Of a stretch of DNA of 64,000 nucleotides, positions 18,688-27,586 are shown one piece after another. Origin of the DNA: Salmonella enterica subsp. enterica serovar Choleraesuis (GTDB lineage Bacteria > Pseudomonadota > Gammaproteobacteria > Enterobacterales > Enterobacteriaceae); NCBI GenBank assembly GCA_022846635.1, contig AP025685.1, positions 3,906,001 through 3,970,000 of the forward strand, given 5' to 3'. The notes under the pieces were generated by a model. The model did no database searches. It saw only the letters and a list, made by a program, of their open reading frames with translations, and had not been told where the DNA came from. Within the stretch, counting starts at the first letter, position 1; every line of letters starts with the position of its first letter. A program made the translations under genes and the position numbers.

Positions 18688-18797
18688 GATAAGAGATCCT
18701 GAGAACCCAAGATGGGCGCAGGAACGCAGTATACGAGCCAACTATTCAGGCAAAAAATGAATTAAAATCATTACAGGCATAGTTAACAGGAATAGTT

Positions 18798-19694
18798 ATG
18801 GATATCCGGACGCTGCGCTATTTCGTCGAGGTCGTTCGCCAGCAAAGCTTCACCCGCGCTGCGGAAAAATTGTTCGTCACCCAACCCACCATCAGCAAAA
18901 TGCTGCGCAACCTGGAGCAAGAGTTGGATTGCACTCTGCTGATTCGGGATGGCCGCAAGCTTATCCTGACGGAAACCGGGCGCGTGGTTTACGAACGAGG
19001 CCAGATGATCTTGTCGGAATTCCACCAGCTCCGGTCCGAGCTGGACGATCTGCGCCAGCTTAATACCGGCATCCTGCGCCTCGGTATTCCACCGATGGTC
19101 GGTATGCTGATGGCTGGCCCTATCAGCCAATTCCGCTCCAGCTATCCAGGTATTGGACTAAAAATTTCCGAGTTTGGCGGACTGACGGTACAGCAGGCGG
19201 TATTAAATGGCGAACTGGATCTGGCGATGACCGCACTGCCGGTCGACGGTGAGGCCAGCCTCTCAACCCAGCTATTATTCAGCCACCCGTTATATGTACT
19301 GGCCCCACGAACCCCGGAATGGCTAACACATTCAAAAGTCGAACCGGAAGAGCTGGCCGATAAACCTCTGGTTATCTACAACGAGGATTTTGCGCTTAAT
19401 CGCCAGCTTATGCAGATGTTCGGCGAGCATGGCGTAAAACCGCATATCGCGGTACGTAGCGGTCAGTGGGATTTTCTGGCGGCAATGGTGGAGGCAGGTG
19501 TTGGCGTGGCTATTTTGCCTGAGCCTATCTGCTCGCGGCTTAGCCCGGAAAAACTGATTTGGTTGCCGTTAAATTGCAGCCTGCAGTGGCAACTGGGAAT
19601 GATATGGCGGGAAGGCGGATATTTATCGCATGGCGCTCAGGCCTGGATTGGCTGCTGCCGCCAGTACTGGCAACAGCAGCCGGTTTCTAAGTAG
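18798..19694 (+). CDS. LysR-family regulator, probable controller of the adjacent cidAB genes
   Basis: The 298-residue protein starts with a standard LysR helix-turn-helix (MDIRTLRYFVEVVRQQSFTR, then AAEKLFVTQPTISKMLRNLE) and has a complete effector domain. It is divergent from the cidA-like gene with a 110 bp gap, the classic arrangement of a LysR regulator and its target, and resembles CidR, which activates cidABC in Gram-positive bacteria in response to acetate or overflow metabolism. This link is inferred from context. Its stop lies two bases from the end of the convergent yjcE. Confidence 0.88.
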   Translation: MDIRTLRYFVEVVRQQSFTRAAEKLFVTQPTISKMLRNLEQELDCTLLIRDGRKLILTETGRVVYERGQMILSEFHQLRSELDDLRQLNTGILRLGIPPMVGMLMAGPISQFRSSYPGIGLKISEFGGLTVQQAVLNGELDLAMTALPVDGEASLSTQLLFSHPLYVLAPRTPEWLTHSKVEPEELADKPLVIYNEDFALNRQLMQMFGEHGVKPHIAVRSGQWDFLAAMVEAGVGVAILPEPICSRLSPEKLIWLPLNCSLQWQLGMIWREGGYLSHGAQAWIGCCRQYWQQQPVSK

Positions 19695-19696
19695 GC

Positions 19697-21343
19697 TTAC
19701 TCTTTCTCGACCAGCAAGGCCTCTAGAAGATCCAGCTCGTGCAACATACGATTCATGGTGTCGTTGCTGATTTTCTGTTTAGCGCGCAGATGATATAGCT
19801 CCGCGCGCTCAGAGCGCAGTGCGGTAAGGCGGAAACGCCGTTCCAGTTTCTCCTGCATCACTACCACTTCGCTGTTACCGTTACCCACAACCCGACGCCG
19901 CAGATGACCGATAACCCTCGAGCTAACCTCTTTTAGCAGGTCGTTATCGATATTCTCTTTAGTATCGCTGGCCAGTCGCTCTTCCATTTTTTGCACGGTC
20001 ACGATAGCCACTTCAGCCATTGAGGATCGGGCCATCATCTCTTCTTTGCGCGACTGGCTACGGTCGGTCACCTCCACGTGACGCAGCAGTAAAGGCAGAG
20101 CAATAACGCCGACAATCAAGGACAGCAAGATAACCCCGGCGGCCAGGAAAATGAGTTCATAGCGCGCAGGGAACGGCTGACCATCAGGCAGGAACAGCGG
20201 AATAGAGAGCACACCGGCCAGAGTTATCGCACCGCGCACCCCGGCAAAAGAGGAGATAAGCAGCTCGCGGGTGGTGAACTGACCAAACTCCATCGGGCGC
20301 TTATGGAAGAAACGCTTACTAATGCGTTTCATAACCCACAGCCACAGGAAGCGTACGAAAATCAGCGCGAAATAGATGAGCACAACATCCAGGAACAGCA
20401 TCCAGGCATCGACGTTAGGATCCGCCTCCGCCGCAGCCAAAGAAGTGTGAAGAATACCCGGCAATTGCAGACCTAATAACAGGAACACCATGCCGTTAAA
20501 CACAAACTCGAGCATTGACCAAACGCTGGTTGCCCGCAGGCGAATAGCCAGCGGCGCGGTGGTCAGCGCCCCGGAGCGCGAGATGGTCATCCCTGCGGCA
20601 ACGGCCGCCAGGATGCCTGAAACCCCAACGTGTTCAGCAATCAGATACGACGCAAACGGCAGCAGGAACAGCATCAGGATCTGGGTGCCCGGCTCATCGC
20701 CGCTCCAGCGGCTCAGGAAGCGCAGCGAGCGTCCGTATAGCAGGCTAATGATAATCCCGGCCAGCAGACCGCCCAGAGCAACCTTGAGGAACTCTACGGT
20801 GGCCCCACCGACGGTAAACACCATGGTGCCCATCGCAACCGCAACGGCAAACTTCAGCGATACCAGACCGGATGCGTCGTTCATCAACGCCTCCCCCTGG
20901 AGCACGCCCATAATGCGCTTAGGGATTCTGCCTTCACCGACAATGCCCGAAAGCGCTACGGCATCGGTTGGCGACAGCACCGCGGCCAGAGCAAACGCCG
21001 GGATAAGCGGGATGCCGGGCACCGTCAGATAGATAAGATAACCAATCCCGACGACGGTAACTAAAACCAGTGCCAGCGCCAGGCCTATAATCTCGCGCCC
21101 ATGGTGAATAAATTCGCGGGTGGGGGTTTTCAGGCCATCAGAGAACAGTAACGGCGGGATAAACAGCACCAGAAACAGTTCAGGGTTAAAATCGACGTGC
21201 AGACCAAAGGTCGGCCAGGCGAGAACGACCCCAAGGGCAATCTGAATAAGTGGCAGCGGTAGACGAAAAGGGAGTAAACGCGTGGCAATTCCCGACAGGG
21301 AAACCACCAGCATCATAATTAAAATAGTAAAGAAGATTTCCAT
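19697..21343 (-). CDS. yjcE: Putative Na+/H+ antiporter YjcE (CPA1 family)
   Basis: The 548-residue protein matches E. coli YjcE from MEIFFTILIMMLVVSLSGIA through LLEALLVEKE at the end. It has about twelve transmembrane helices with the CPA1 motifs FALAAVLSPTDAVALSGIVGEG (ND-type ion-binding region with D in SPTDAV, given here as PTDAVAL) and FAGVRGAITLAGVLSIPL, followed by a charged cytoplasmic tail. It should exchange protons for sodium or potassium across the inner membrane. The ATG at 21343 gives the E. coli N-terminus and has GGAAAG before it; the frame runs ten codons further back. Confidence 0.93.
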   Translation of the reverse strand: MEIFFTILIMMLVVSLSGIATRLLPFRLPLPLIQIALGVVLAWPTFGLHVDFNPELFLVLFIPPLLFSDGLKTPTREFIHHGREIIGLALALVLVTVVGIGYLIYLTVPGIPLIPAFALAAVLSPTDAVALSGIVGEGRIPKRIMGVLQGEALMNDASGLVSLKFAVAVAMGTMVFTVGGATVEFLKVALGGLLAGIIISLLYGRSLRFLSRWSGDEPGTQILMLFLLPFASYLIAEHVGVSGILAAVAAGMTISRSGALTTAPLAIRLRATSVWSMLEFVFNGMVFLLLGLQLPGILHTSLAAAEADPNVDAWMLFLDVVLIYFALIFVRFLWLWVMKRISKRFFHKRPMEFGQFTTRELLISSFAGVRGAITLAGVLSIPLFLPDGQPFPARYELIFLAAGVILLSLIVGVIALPLLLRHVEVTDRSQSRKEEMMARSSMAEVAIVTVQKMEERLASDTKENIDNDLLKEVSSRVIGHLRRRVVGNGNSEVVVMQEKLERRFRLTALRSERAELYHLRAKQKISNDTMNRMLHELDLLEALLVEKE

Positions 21344-21443
21344 GCTTTCCTTAGGCTCGCGTTCTGACAACAACTACGACCACAATAATAGAACACTTTT
21401 TTTAAGGTTCTGGAAACCGGATGTGCCCTAAAGATGTAACGAA

Positions 21444-21466
21444 AACGGGCCGCTTAGCGGCCCGTT
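21444..21466 (-). terminator. Hairpin after ghxP
   Basis: AACGGGCCGC-TTA-GCGGCCCGTT is a perfect 10-bp stem just past the ghxP stop on the minus strand; it could act in both directions. Confidence 0.75.
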
Positions 21467-21489
21467 GATATTACAGTCATTCGGCAGCC

Positions 21490-22836
21490 TTAGATGGCCC
21501 AGCCTCCGACGTAAAAAATCACCAAAGCCAGCGCAATAATAACGGTGCTGATATTCAGCCGACGCCATTCACCAGAGAAGACTCGCCCCACTACCAGCGT
21601 GGCGAAACCAATCATGATGCCAGTAACGATATTGCAGGTCAGGACTATCAATACTGCCGTGATCAACCCAGCCATTGCGTCAACGAAGTCATTAAAGTCG
21701 ATGCGCGAAACGTTGCTAAGCATCAGCAAACCGACATACATCAGCGCCGGGGCCGTAGCATATACCGGCACCAGATATGACAACGGAGCCAGGAACAGAA
21801 TAAGCAGGAACAGCACACCAACGGTAATCGCGGTCAGGCCAGTTTTGCCACCGGCCGCCGTTCCGGCTGCAGACTCAATATAGACCGCGGCAGGCGCCGC
21901 CCCCATGAATCCGGCAAAGATGCTGCTTAACGAGTCGGTAGTCAGTGCCTTACCGCCGCTAATTATCTGACCATTTTCATCCAGCAGATTGGCCTGACCC
22001 GCTACCGCGCGGATAGTCCCGGTAGCATCGAATACGGCGGTCATCACCAGTGCCAGCACGCTTGGCAGGACTATAGGATTCAGTGCGCCCATAATATCCA
22101 GGCTACCGATAAGCGAACCGCCATTAGCGCCAGACAGAGAAGGCATAGCGAAAAAGCCATGGAACTGTACTGCCGGGTCAAAAATCAAACCGCAGATTGA
22201 GATGGCAATAATTGTCAGCAGAATACCACCCGGCACCTTCAACTTTTCCAGGCCAATAATCGCCGCCAGGCCCAATAACGTCATGGCAACCGGGAAGCTG
22301 GCGAACTGCCCTAATGCAACAGGCATACCTTCAGCCGGGTTTTTAACTACCAGACCCACGCCGTTGGCCGCTATCAGCAACAGGAACAGACCAATACCAA
22401 TACCGGTACCGTGAGCCACGCCCATCGGCAGATTGCGCAGTATCCAGCCGCGAATACCGGTAACGGAGATAATGGTGAACAGCACGCCCATCAGGAACAC
22501 GGCGCCAAGGGCAACTGGCACGCTGATGTGCTGGCCAAGCACCAGGCTGAAAGCGGTGAAGGCCGTTAATGAGATGGCGCAGCCGATAGCCATAGGCAGA
22601 TTTGCCCATAGCCCCATAACCAGCGAGCCTACACCCGCGACCAGACAGGTTGCGATAAATACAGCGTCGTGTGGAAAACCGGCTTTACTGAGCATTCCCG
22701 GAACCACAACTACCGAATAGACCATCGCAAGAAACGTAGTGAGACCGGCCAGAACTTCCTGGCGTACGGAGCTGCCACGTGCCGAGATTTTAAACCAGGC
22801 ATCCAGTGCGCCCGCACGTGGAGAAGGCGTAGACAT
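21490..22836 (-). CDS. ghxP: Guanine/hypoxanthine permease GhxP
   Basis: The 448-residue protein belongs to the AzgA-like branch of the NCS2 nucleobase transporters (QEVLAGLTTFLAMVYSVVVV near the start; GIGIGLFLLLIAANGVGLV; VFDATGTIRAVAGQANLLDE). E. coli GhxP (YjcD) takes up guanine and hypoxanthine with protons. Chromosomal position between yjcE and soxR matches E. coli. Three PurR-like boxes upstream fit purine repression; in E. coli this gene is in the PurR regulon. Confidence 0.92.
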   Translation of the reverse strand: MSTPSPRAGALDAWFKISARGSSVRQEVLAGLTTFLAMVYSVVVVPGMLSKAGFPHDAVFIATCLVAGVGSLVMGLWANLPMAIGCAISLTAFTAFSLVLGQHISVPVALGAVFLMGVLFTIISVTGIRGWILRNLPMGVAHGTGIGIGLFLLLIAANGVGLVVKNPAEGMPVALGQFASFPVAMTLLGLAAIIGLEKLKVPGGILLTIIAISICGLIFDPAVQFHGFFAMPSLSGANGGSLIGSLDIMGALNPIVLPSVLALVMTAVFDATGTIRAVAGQANLLDENGQIISGGKALTTDSLSSIFAGFMGAAPAAVYIESAAGTAAGGKTGLTAITVGVLFLLILFLAPLSYLVPVYATAPALMYVGLLMLSNVSRIDFNDFVDAMAGLITAVLIVLTCNIVTGIMIGFATLVVGRVFSGEWRRLNISTVIIALALVIFYVGGWAI

Positions 22837-22926
22837 AAAGTATTCCCCTGAAATTCACTTAATTTGCAGTTATAGCGCGGCGATATCTGGGGATAAATAC
22901 GCAGTTTTTGGCCTCCATAGCCAGAA

Positions 22927-22942
22927 AAGCAAACGTTTACCC
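22927..22942. promoter_or_regulatory. PurR-like operator 1 upstream of ghxP
   Basis: AAGCAAACGTTTACCC fits the PurR consensus ANGCAANCGNTTNCNT at all but the last fixed position. It lies about 90 bp before the ghxP start. Confidence 0.7.
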
Positions 22943-22969
22943 TTGAAGATAAAATACCGCCGGTAAAAA

Positions 22970-22985
22970 AGGCAAACGATTATCC
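22970..22985. promoter_or_regulatory. PurR-like operator 2 upstream of ghxP
   Basis: AGGCAAACGATTATCC keeps the GCAA-N-CG-N-TT core of the PurR consensus but misses the outer C and T. It is 43 bp (about four helical turns) from operator 1. Confidence 0.5.
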
Positions 22986-23068
22986 GGTCTTCCTGCCTGG
23001 CATTTCAACATAACTTTTGTCATTCATGTCAAAAATATGCCCGCAGACGAAATTTACCAGCGAGTGCC

Positions 23069-23084
23069 GCGCAAACGTTAACGT
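23069..23084. promoter_or_regulatory. PurR-like operator 3 upstream of ghxP
   Basis: GCGCAAACGTTAACGT matches most PurR consensus positions, failing at the first base and one T. It is about 99 bp from operator 2, so this could be a looping or accidental site. Confidence 0.4.
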
Positions 23085-23150
23085 CCCGGACATATTTATA
23101 CTAACAATCAGCTGATATCGGCCATCTCAATGCGTGCGCCTGCAGGTGAG

Positions 23151-23816
23151 TTAATCCGGCATAAATAAGGGGCCGCCCTTCTGTACCGCCGTTTGATAAG
23201 CTTCACGCTCCTGAATACGATTACGCCAGTCCACCAGTGCCGGTAACTGTTGGCTTTCGTTGCGAGCGAGCAGCGCCAGAACCGGGAAGCTCATTTGTAT
23301 ATCTGCCGCACTAAAGTTGCTGCCGGCAAACCAACGGTGGGCACAAAGATGTTTCTCAAGAAAGTCGGCGTGAGTTTTTAACTGCCCGGACAGCCACTTA
23401 CTCTGAATACCATGCGACAGCGCGCGTCCAACCGGACGTAAAAGCCAGGGAACCGGAGACTGCCCGAGTTTGCCTAACACCAGCCGAATCATCAGCAACG
23501 GCATCAATGAACCTTCTGCGTAGTGCATCCAATAACGATAGTTCTGGGCATCGCCAACGTGATGTGGCTTAAATCGATTTAGCGGATCGTAATTTTCCTG
23601 AAGATATTCGAGGATAACCGCCGACTCGGCGATAACCTGCTCGCGGTCTTCGATAATGGGTGCTTTGCCCAGCGGGTGAATCTGTTTAAGCCCTGGGGGG
23701 GCCAGCAGCGAGCCTTCACGCTGCCACGTTACCATCTCCCAGGGCACCTGCAACTCTTCCAGAAACCAGATAACCCGATGCGAACGTGAGTGATCCAGAT
23801 GATGAAGGGTAATCAT
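23151..23816 (-). CDS. Glutathione S-transferase family protein
   Basis: The 221-residue protein has an N-terminal thioredoxin-like GST domain (MITLHHLDHSRSHRVIWFLE, with the SRSHR catalytic-site region and the EDREQVIAESAVILEYL glutathione-binding ES motif) and an all-helical C-terminal domain. Cytosolic GSTs conjugate glutathione or reduce peroxides. It follows soxR on the same strand with a 55 bp gap that contains only a small CTCCT/AGGAG inverted repeat, so it probably shares the soxR transcript and may serve in redox-stress detoxification. E. coli K-12 lacks it at this position. Confidence 0.88.
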   Translation of the reverse strand: MITLHHLDHSRSHRVIWFLEELQVPWEMVTWQREGSLLAPPGLKQIHPLGKAPIIEDREQVIAESAVILEYLQENYDPLNRFKPHHVGDAQNYRYWMHYAEGSLMPLLMIRLVLGKLGQSPVPWLLRPVGRALSHGIQSKWLSGQLKTHADFLEKHLCAHRWFAGSNFSAADIQMSFPVLALLARNESQQLPALVDWRNRIQEREAYQTAVQKGGPLFMPD

Positions 23817-23871
23817 GCGCTCTCCTTAACAGGCACAAAACTCCTGACAACTATAGGAGAGGCCAGTGGAT

Positions 23872-24339
23872 TTAACCTGGTTCATCACCCTCAAGTATCC
23901 GCGCCCCGGTTCCGGAAGCACCGAGCTTGTCATCGGGGTTGCGCAGAGGGCAGTCCCTACGCGAGAGGCAACCACAGCCAATGCAACCATCCAGCTCATC
24001 TCGCAGCGCGGTTAGCGTATGGATACGCCTGTCCAGCTCCACCCGCCAGCGCGAAGAGAGTGTTTTCCATTCGCTCGCGCTAAGTGTGTGCCCTTCTGGT
24101 AGCACGCTAAACGCATCGGCAATAGTCGCCAGCGGAATACCAATACGCTGGGCAATCTTAATAATCGCCACATAACGCAGCACATCGCGGGTATATCGCC
24201 GCTGATTGCCTGAATTACGTACGCTGGTGATAAGCCCTTTGCTCTCGTAGAAATGCAGGGCAGAAACAGCAACACCGCTACGTTTCGCTACGTCACCTGG
24301 CGTGAGCAAAGTTTTAAGGGGGGAATTATTCTTGCTCAA
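23872..24339 (-). CDS. soxR: Redox-sensing transcriptional activator SoxR
   Basis: This 155-residue MerR-family regulator has the N-terminal winged helix (LTPGDVAKRSGVAVSALHFY, then ESKGLI), a dimerisation helix, and the C-terminal CIGCGCLSRRDC cysteine cluster that binds the [2Fe-2S] centre oxidised by redox-cycling drugs. When oxidised, SoxR activates soxS by untwisting its promoter. It is divergent from soxS and shares the perfect operator between them. Its C-terminus is a little longer and more charged than in some relatives but otherwise complete. Confidence 0.97.
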   Translation of the reverse strand: MSKNNSPLKTLLTPGDVAKRSGVAVSALHFYESKGLITSVRNSGNQRRYTRDVLRYVAIIKIAQRIGIPLATIADAFSVLPEGHTLSASEWKTLSSRWRVELDRRIHTLTALRDELDGCIGCGCLSRRDCPLRNPDDKLGASGTGARILEGDEPG

Positions 24340-24348
24340 AGTGCTTTA

Positions 24349-24366
24349 CCTCAAGTTAACTTGAGG
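24349..24366. promoter_or_regulatory. SoxR operator in the soxR-soxS intergenic region
   Basis: CCTCAAGTTAACTTGAGG is a perfect 18-base palindrome identical to the known E. coli SoxR site, placed within the soxS promoter. Confidence 0.96.
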
Positions 24367-24417
24367 AATTATACTCATGCTCCTGCTTCGCTGCCAATCA
24401 GGAAAAGGAGAGGTACT

Positions 24418-24738
24418 TTGCACCAGGAAATTATCAACTCACTGTTGCAGTGGATCGATGCCAATATCGATAAACCGCTGAGTATTGAAGCCGTCGCCCG
24501 TAAGTCCGGGTATTCAAAGTGGTATATCCAGCGGATGTTCCGCTCGGTGACCCATCACACCCTGGCCGATTACATCCGCCAGCGTCGTCTTACGCTTGCC
24601 GCAGAAGCGCTAAAAAATACCCACAAACCTATTTTTGATATTGCTATGGATGTTGGATTTGCCTCACAGCAAACCTTCTCCCGCGTATTCCGCCGTGAAT
24701 ACGCCACCACGCCTACCGACTATCGGCATCATGCCTGA
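24418..24738 (+). CDS. soxS: Superoxide-response regulator SoxS
   Basis: The 106-residue AraC/XylS-type activator is essentially one DNA-binding domain with two helix-turn-helices (IEAVARKSGYSKWYIQRMFR and DIAMDVGFASQQTFSRVFRR). It activates the superoxide regulon and drug efflux genes together with MarA/Rob. The likely start is TTG at 24418, behind AAAAGGAGAGG; a frame extends upstream but would run across the SoxR operator and promoter. A non-ATG start would lower translation compared with E. coli soxS, which uses ATG. Confidence 0.95.
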   Translation: MHQEIINSLLQWIDANIDKPLSIEAVARKSGYSKWYIQRMFRSVTHHTLADYIRQRRLTLAAEALKNTHKPIFDIAMDVGFASQQTFSRVFRREYATTPTDYRHHA

Positions 24739-24991
24739 TGTGACAGCGGACGGTGGGCCAGCGCCTGACGCTGCTCCCGTTCGCTGAACTCTTTCCGCCC
24801 CCTCTTATCGTTCAAAAAACGCGCCGTTCCACTGGCTAATAAACCATCGAATGTGATACATTTCACACAACAGTTGAAACGATACAGCAAAGTTTCACTC
24901 GTTTTGAGATCCCGTTCAGATGGTGCTATCTGCCTGCATCTAACACGCCAGGCATCAGGCACCCATTAGGTAAATTCTTGAGGAGTTAACC

Positions 24992-25267
24992 ATGGCAGCC
25001 CTGGCCACCGGAGTGATGTTAGTTCGCTGGAAGTTATTGAGTGCATTATTGATGTTTCTGGCAAGCACCCTGAATATTCAGTTACGTAAGGCCCATTTTA
25101 ACGCACTGGCCGTACTCGCCAGCGGAATGGGGATCGCCGCATCCTGCTGGTTCGCGGTAGGATTATTAGGCTTTGGTGCCGAATTGCCATTGATTGCCGA
25201 GCACGTAAAAACCGTAGTGCTTGAAGCATTCAGCTATATGCCCAGTGAATTCCCGATGATGACCTGA
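24992..25267 (+). CDS. yjcB: YjcB family small membrane protein
   Basis: The 91-residue product matches E. coli YjcB in its first two thirds (ATGVMLVRWKLLSALLMFLA, then STLNIQLRK) and has two transmembrane helices separated by a short basic loop. Function is unknown. GGAGTT precedes the ATG. In E. coli yjcB sits between ssb and yjcC-soxS; here the cyclic-di-GMP phosphodiesterase gene yjcC is missing and a transporter plus an island now separate yjcB from ssb. Confidence 0.85.
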   Translation: MAALATGVMLVRWKLLSALLMFLASTLNIQLRKAHFNALAVLASGMGIAASCWFAVGLLGFGAELPLIAEHVKTVVLEAFSYMPSEFPMMT

Positions 25268-25301
25268 CAGCCGTGGCCAGCCGCAAGGCTGGCCGGTTTT
25301 A

Positions 25302-26435
25302 TCATCTGCGGACTTTACGCCACAGCCCTCTCAGTCTCGCACTATCGTGCAATAGCGCTACCATCATTCCCATCACCGTATAGAACGCCCCCAACAGCAG
25401 CAGCATCGCCACATCGTAGAGCACTTCATGCCATGAAAGCCCCATCTGATTTACCCCGGCAATGGCTTTAGTCGCCCAGGTCGAGGGAAGCATGGACGAC
25501 ACCGCACTAACCCATGCCGGTTGCGCCTGTAACGGCCAGATAGTGCCAGAGATATAAAACACCGGGGTAGTAATGAATGAGAGCGTCAAATAAATACGCT
25601 CCACGCTGCGCAAACACTCAGTCAGAAAGCGCCCCAGGCCCAATACCGCCAGCAGAAATGGGAAGGTAAGCAGTAGAATTTCTCCAATTCCTGCGGTCTG
25701 CCTGTATCCCAGTAGCCATGGCCAAAGAATAAATAGCACGATAGAAAGAAACAGCCAGATGGGTAACAGCGCCGACAATCCGCCGAGATAGGTGGGTAGC
25801 GATGGCTTGCCTTGCATCCGCAACACGATACTCACCCTTACGCTGGCTATCATCAGGGAGTGCTGCAATAACATCACTAACAGGCCGGGGAAGACGATAG
25901 CCGCAAAGCTGACTCCGGGGTTAAAGACCCCCTCAGTACGGCTGCGTATGGGCGTAAGAATGACCTCCGCCTGCCGGTAATTGAAGCCATTCTGCAACAT
26001 TAGCTGAGTATCATAGGCCGATAGCATTTGCTGATAGGCAGCCTGCACATCTATTTGAATCTGGCCGTTGGACAAACGGTTAGTCGCATCGCCAAATACC
26101 GGAATGGCGACAGAAGTACCGGCCAGCAGTTTCTTTTCTAAATCGACCGGCAGGATCATGACCGCAAACAGCTTACGCCACTGTAAATCGACAATAGCTT
26201 CGTCCAGACTGCTATAAGCAACGGCTTTTACTTTTGGCGTAGCATCAAGGCTGCGGACCAGCAGGCGACTGGCCGGGCTGTGATCCATATCCACCACCGC
26301 GACCGGTAAATCCCACACCGTACGGTTTACGTAAACCAGACTCATGATGCACAGCGACAGCAGCAGCATCATCCACATTGGCCTCTCTAAAAGCCCAATG
26401 AATACTTTGGTAAACGTCGCCCAGTACTGTTTCAT
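25302..26435 (-). CDS. ABC-2 type transporter permease (second of pair)
   Basis: The 377-residue protein has one N-terminal transmembrane helix (MWMMLLLSLCIMSLVYVN), a large periplasmic domain (LPVAVVDMDHSPASRLLVRS) and five C-terminal helices, the YhhJ/YbhR-type ABC-2 permease layout, with the family motif FVxP-like FNPGVSFAAIVFPGLL. It overlaps the stop/start of the upstream permease by four bases. Together with the HlyD-type adaptor it looks like an exporter of drugs or other hydrophobic compounds, but no ATP-binding subunit is encoded next to it. Confidence 0.85.
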   Translation of the reverse strand: MKQYWATFTKVFIGLLERPMWMMLLLSLCIMSLVYVNRTVWDLPVAVVDMDHSPASRLLVRSLDATPKVKAVAYSSLDEAIVDLQWRKLFAVMILPVDLEKKLLAGTSVAIPVFGDATNRLSNGQIQIDVQAAYQQMLSAYDTQLMLQNGFNYRQAEVILTPIRSRTEGVFNPGVSFAAIVFPGLLVMLLQHSLMIASVRVSIVLRMQGKPSLPTYLGGLSALLPIWLFLSIVLFILWPWLLGYRQTAGIGEILLLTFPFLLAVLGLGRFLTECLRSVERIYLTLSFITTPVFYISGTIWPLQAQPAWVSAVSSMLPSTWATKAIAGVNQMGLSWHEVLYDVAMLLLLGAFYTVMGMMVALLHDSARLRGLWRKVRR

Positions 26436-27586
26436 ATCACCGCCTCCTGCTTACGCAGACGTGCAACCAGCCGTTTTCGTACCAGCAGCGCGGCGACCAG
26501 CGGATAGATAGTCAGCATCAGACAGGCATAAAGCGTGGAAAGGCCGGACGTATGGCGCAGAAAAATATCGAACATGGCATACAGCGCATGGGTTAACGGC
26601 TCGATATTGGCAATAATCTGTGCTGGCAGAGGCATCGATAATATGGGTACCGTCATCCCAGAGAAGGTCAAAGCCAGACCCACCAGAATCCCCATCAGGG
26701 TATAGGCCGTAATTGCGCTACCGGTGAAAGTAAACAGTAAGACGCCAATACTTTGCGCCGACATCACGTAAAACCAGCCCACCAACAACATATAAACCGG
26801 ATTACCTATCACCCTCGCATCGGAAAACCAGACCAGAATAGCCAGTTCGACAATTAATAGCGTGGTAAAGCAGAGGGTATAAGGAGCGAGTTTTCCTAAC
26901 AGGGACATACCGAAAGATCGGGAATAAACCAGCGGTTTGCTGCGCGCCAGGACGTAAATCATTGAGGTAACCACAAACAGTTGCAGCAAGTGGATGGTTG
27001 CGCCGAACTGTTGGTAATAGATAAAGCTGCCGCTGGCGTTGAACAGGCTGTCATAGTTGAGCGACACCTGCGGTAGCGATGGCACCGGGCTACCAACCTT
27101 TGCCGCAATATACGGGCGATATTGTGTATTAATATCGCTCATCAGCCCGGCGAAATCCTGAGTAGAGTACAAACCAGAGCCGTAAAACAGCGCGTTGTAG
27201 TAGAGCACAACCTCCGGCGTTCTGCCTGCCAGTACGTCTGCCTCAAAGTTAAGCGGAATATTGAGCATCGCATAATCTTGCGCGCTACGCAGCCGCTTCT
27301 GAGCCTCCTCCAGCCCCCCCTCCCAGGTCCTGACTTTAGCGTGAGAACCGGCATCCAGCTTGCGGATAATTTCTCGCGACAGATGGCTGTGGTCGTTATC
27401 CACCACTGAAACCGGCAAATCCAGCAGCGTACCTTCTGAAAAGTTACTGCCAATCAGGCCAAACAGCATCAGCGGAAAAATCCAGCTCAGCCAGTGAAAT
27501 ATAGGCCGACGAAAGGCCGATTTTATCTCGCGTCGAAAAGACTGGCTAAAGCAGCGCCAGCAGACTCTCACACTTTCCACTGCCAT
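26432..27586 (-). CDS. ABC-2 type transporter permease (first of pair)
   Basis: This 384-residue paralogue of the next permease has the same layout: an N-terminal helix (FHWLSWIFPLMLFGLIGS), a periplasmic domain (LPVSVVDNDHSHLSREII) and a C-terminal membrane domain with five helices. Its start overlaps the HlyD-type gene by 19 bases, showing a tight three-gene operon. Such paired permeases usually form a heterodimer. Which substrate is moved is not evident. Confidence 0.85.
   Translation of the reverse strand: MAVESVRVCWRCFSQSFRREIKSAFRRPIFHWLSWIFPLMLFGLIGSNFSEGTLLDLPVSVVDNDHSHLSREIIRKLDAGSHAKVRTWEGGLEEAQKRLRSAQDYAMLNIPLNFEADVLAGRTPEVVLYYNALFYGSGLYSTQDFAGLMSDINTQYRPYIAAKVGSPVPSLPQVSLNYDSLFNASGSFIYYQQFGATIHLLQLFVVTSMIYVLARSKPLVYSRSFGMSLLGKLAPYTLCFTTLLIVELAILVWFSDARVIGNPVYMLLVGWFYVMSAQSIGVLLFTFTGSAITAYTLMGILVGLALTFSGMTVPILSMPLPAQIIANIEPLTHALYAMFDIFLRHTSGLSTLYACLMLTIYPLVAALLVRKRLVARLRKQEAVI

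Larger units (their letters stand above)
22837..23150 (-). promoter_or_regulatory. ghxP upstream region
   Basis: This 314 bp gap holds no gene I can support. Its content is regulatory: three PurR-like operators, listed separately, in the expected leader/promoter zone of ghxP, and the 3' side of the gst gene. Confidence 0.55.

Noticed and set aside
23817..23871. SraL/RyjA small RNA expected near soxR in E. coli
   Set aside because: The gst gene now occupies the region downstream of soxR and I could not recognise an SraL sequence or promoter.
24729..24962. Minus-strand frame between soxS and yjcB
   Set aside because: Overlaps the soxS end and the yjcB promoter region, no family resemblance.
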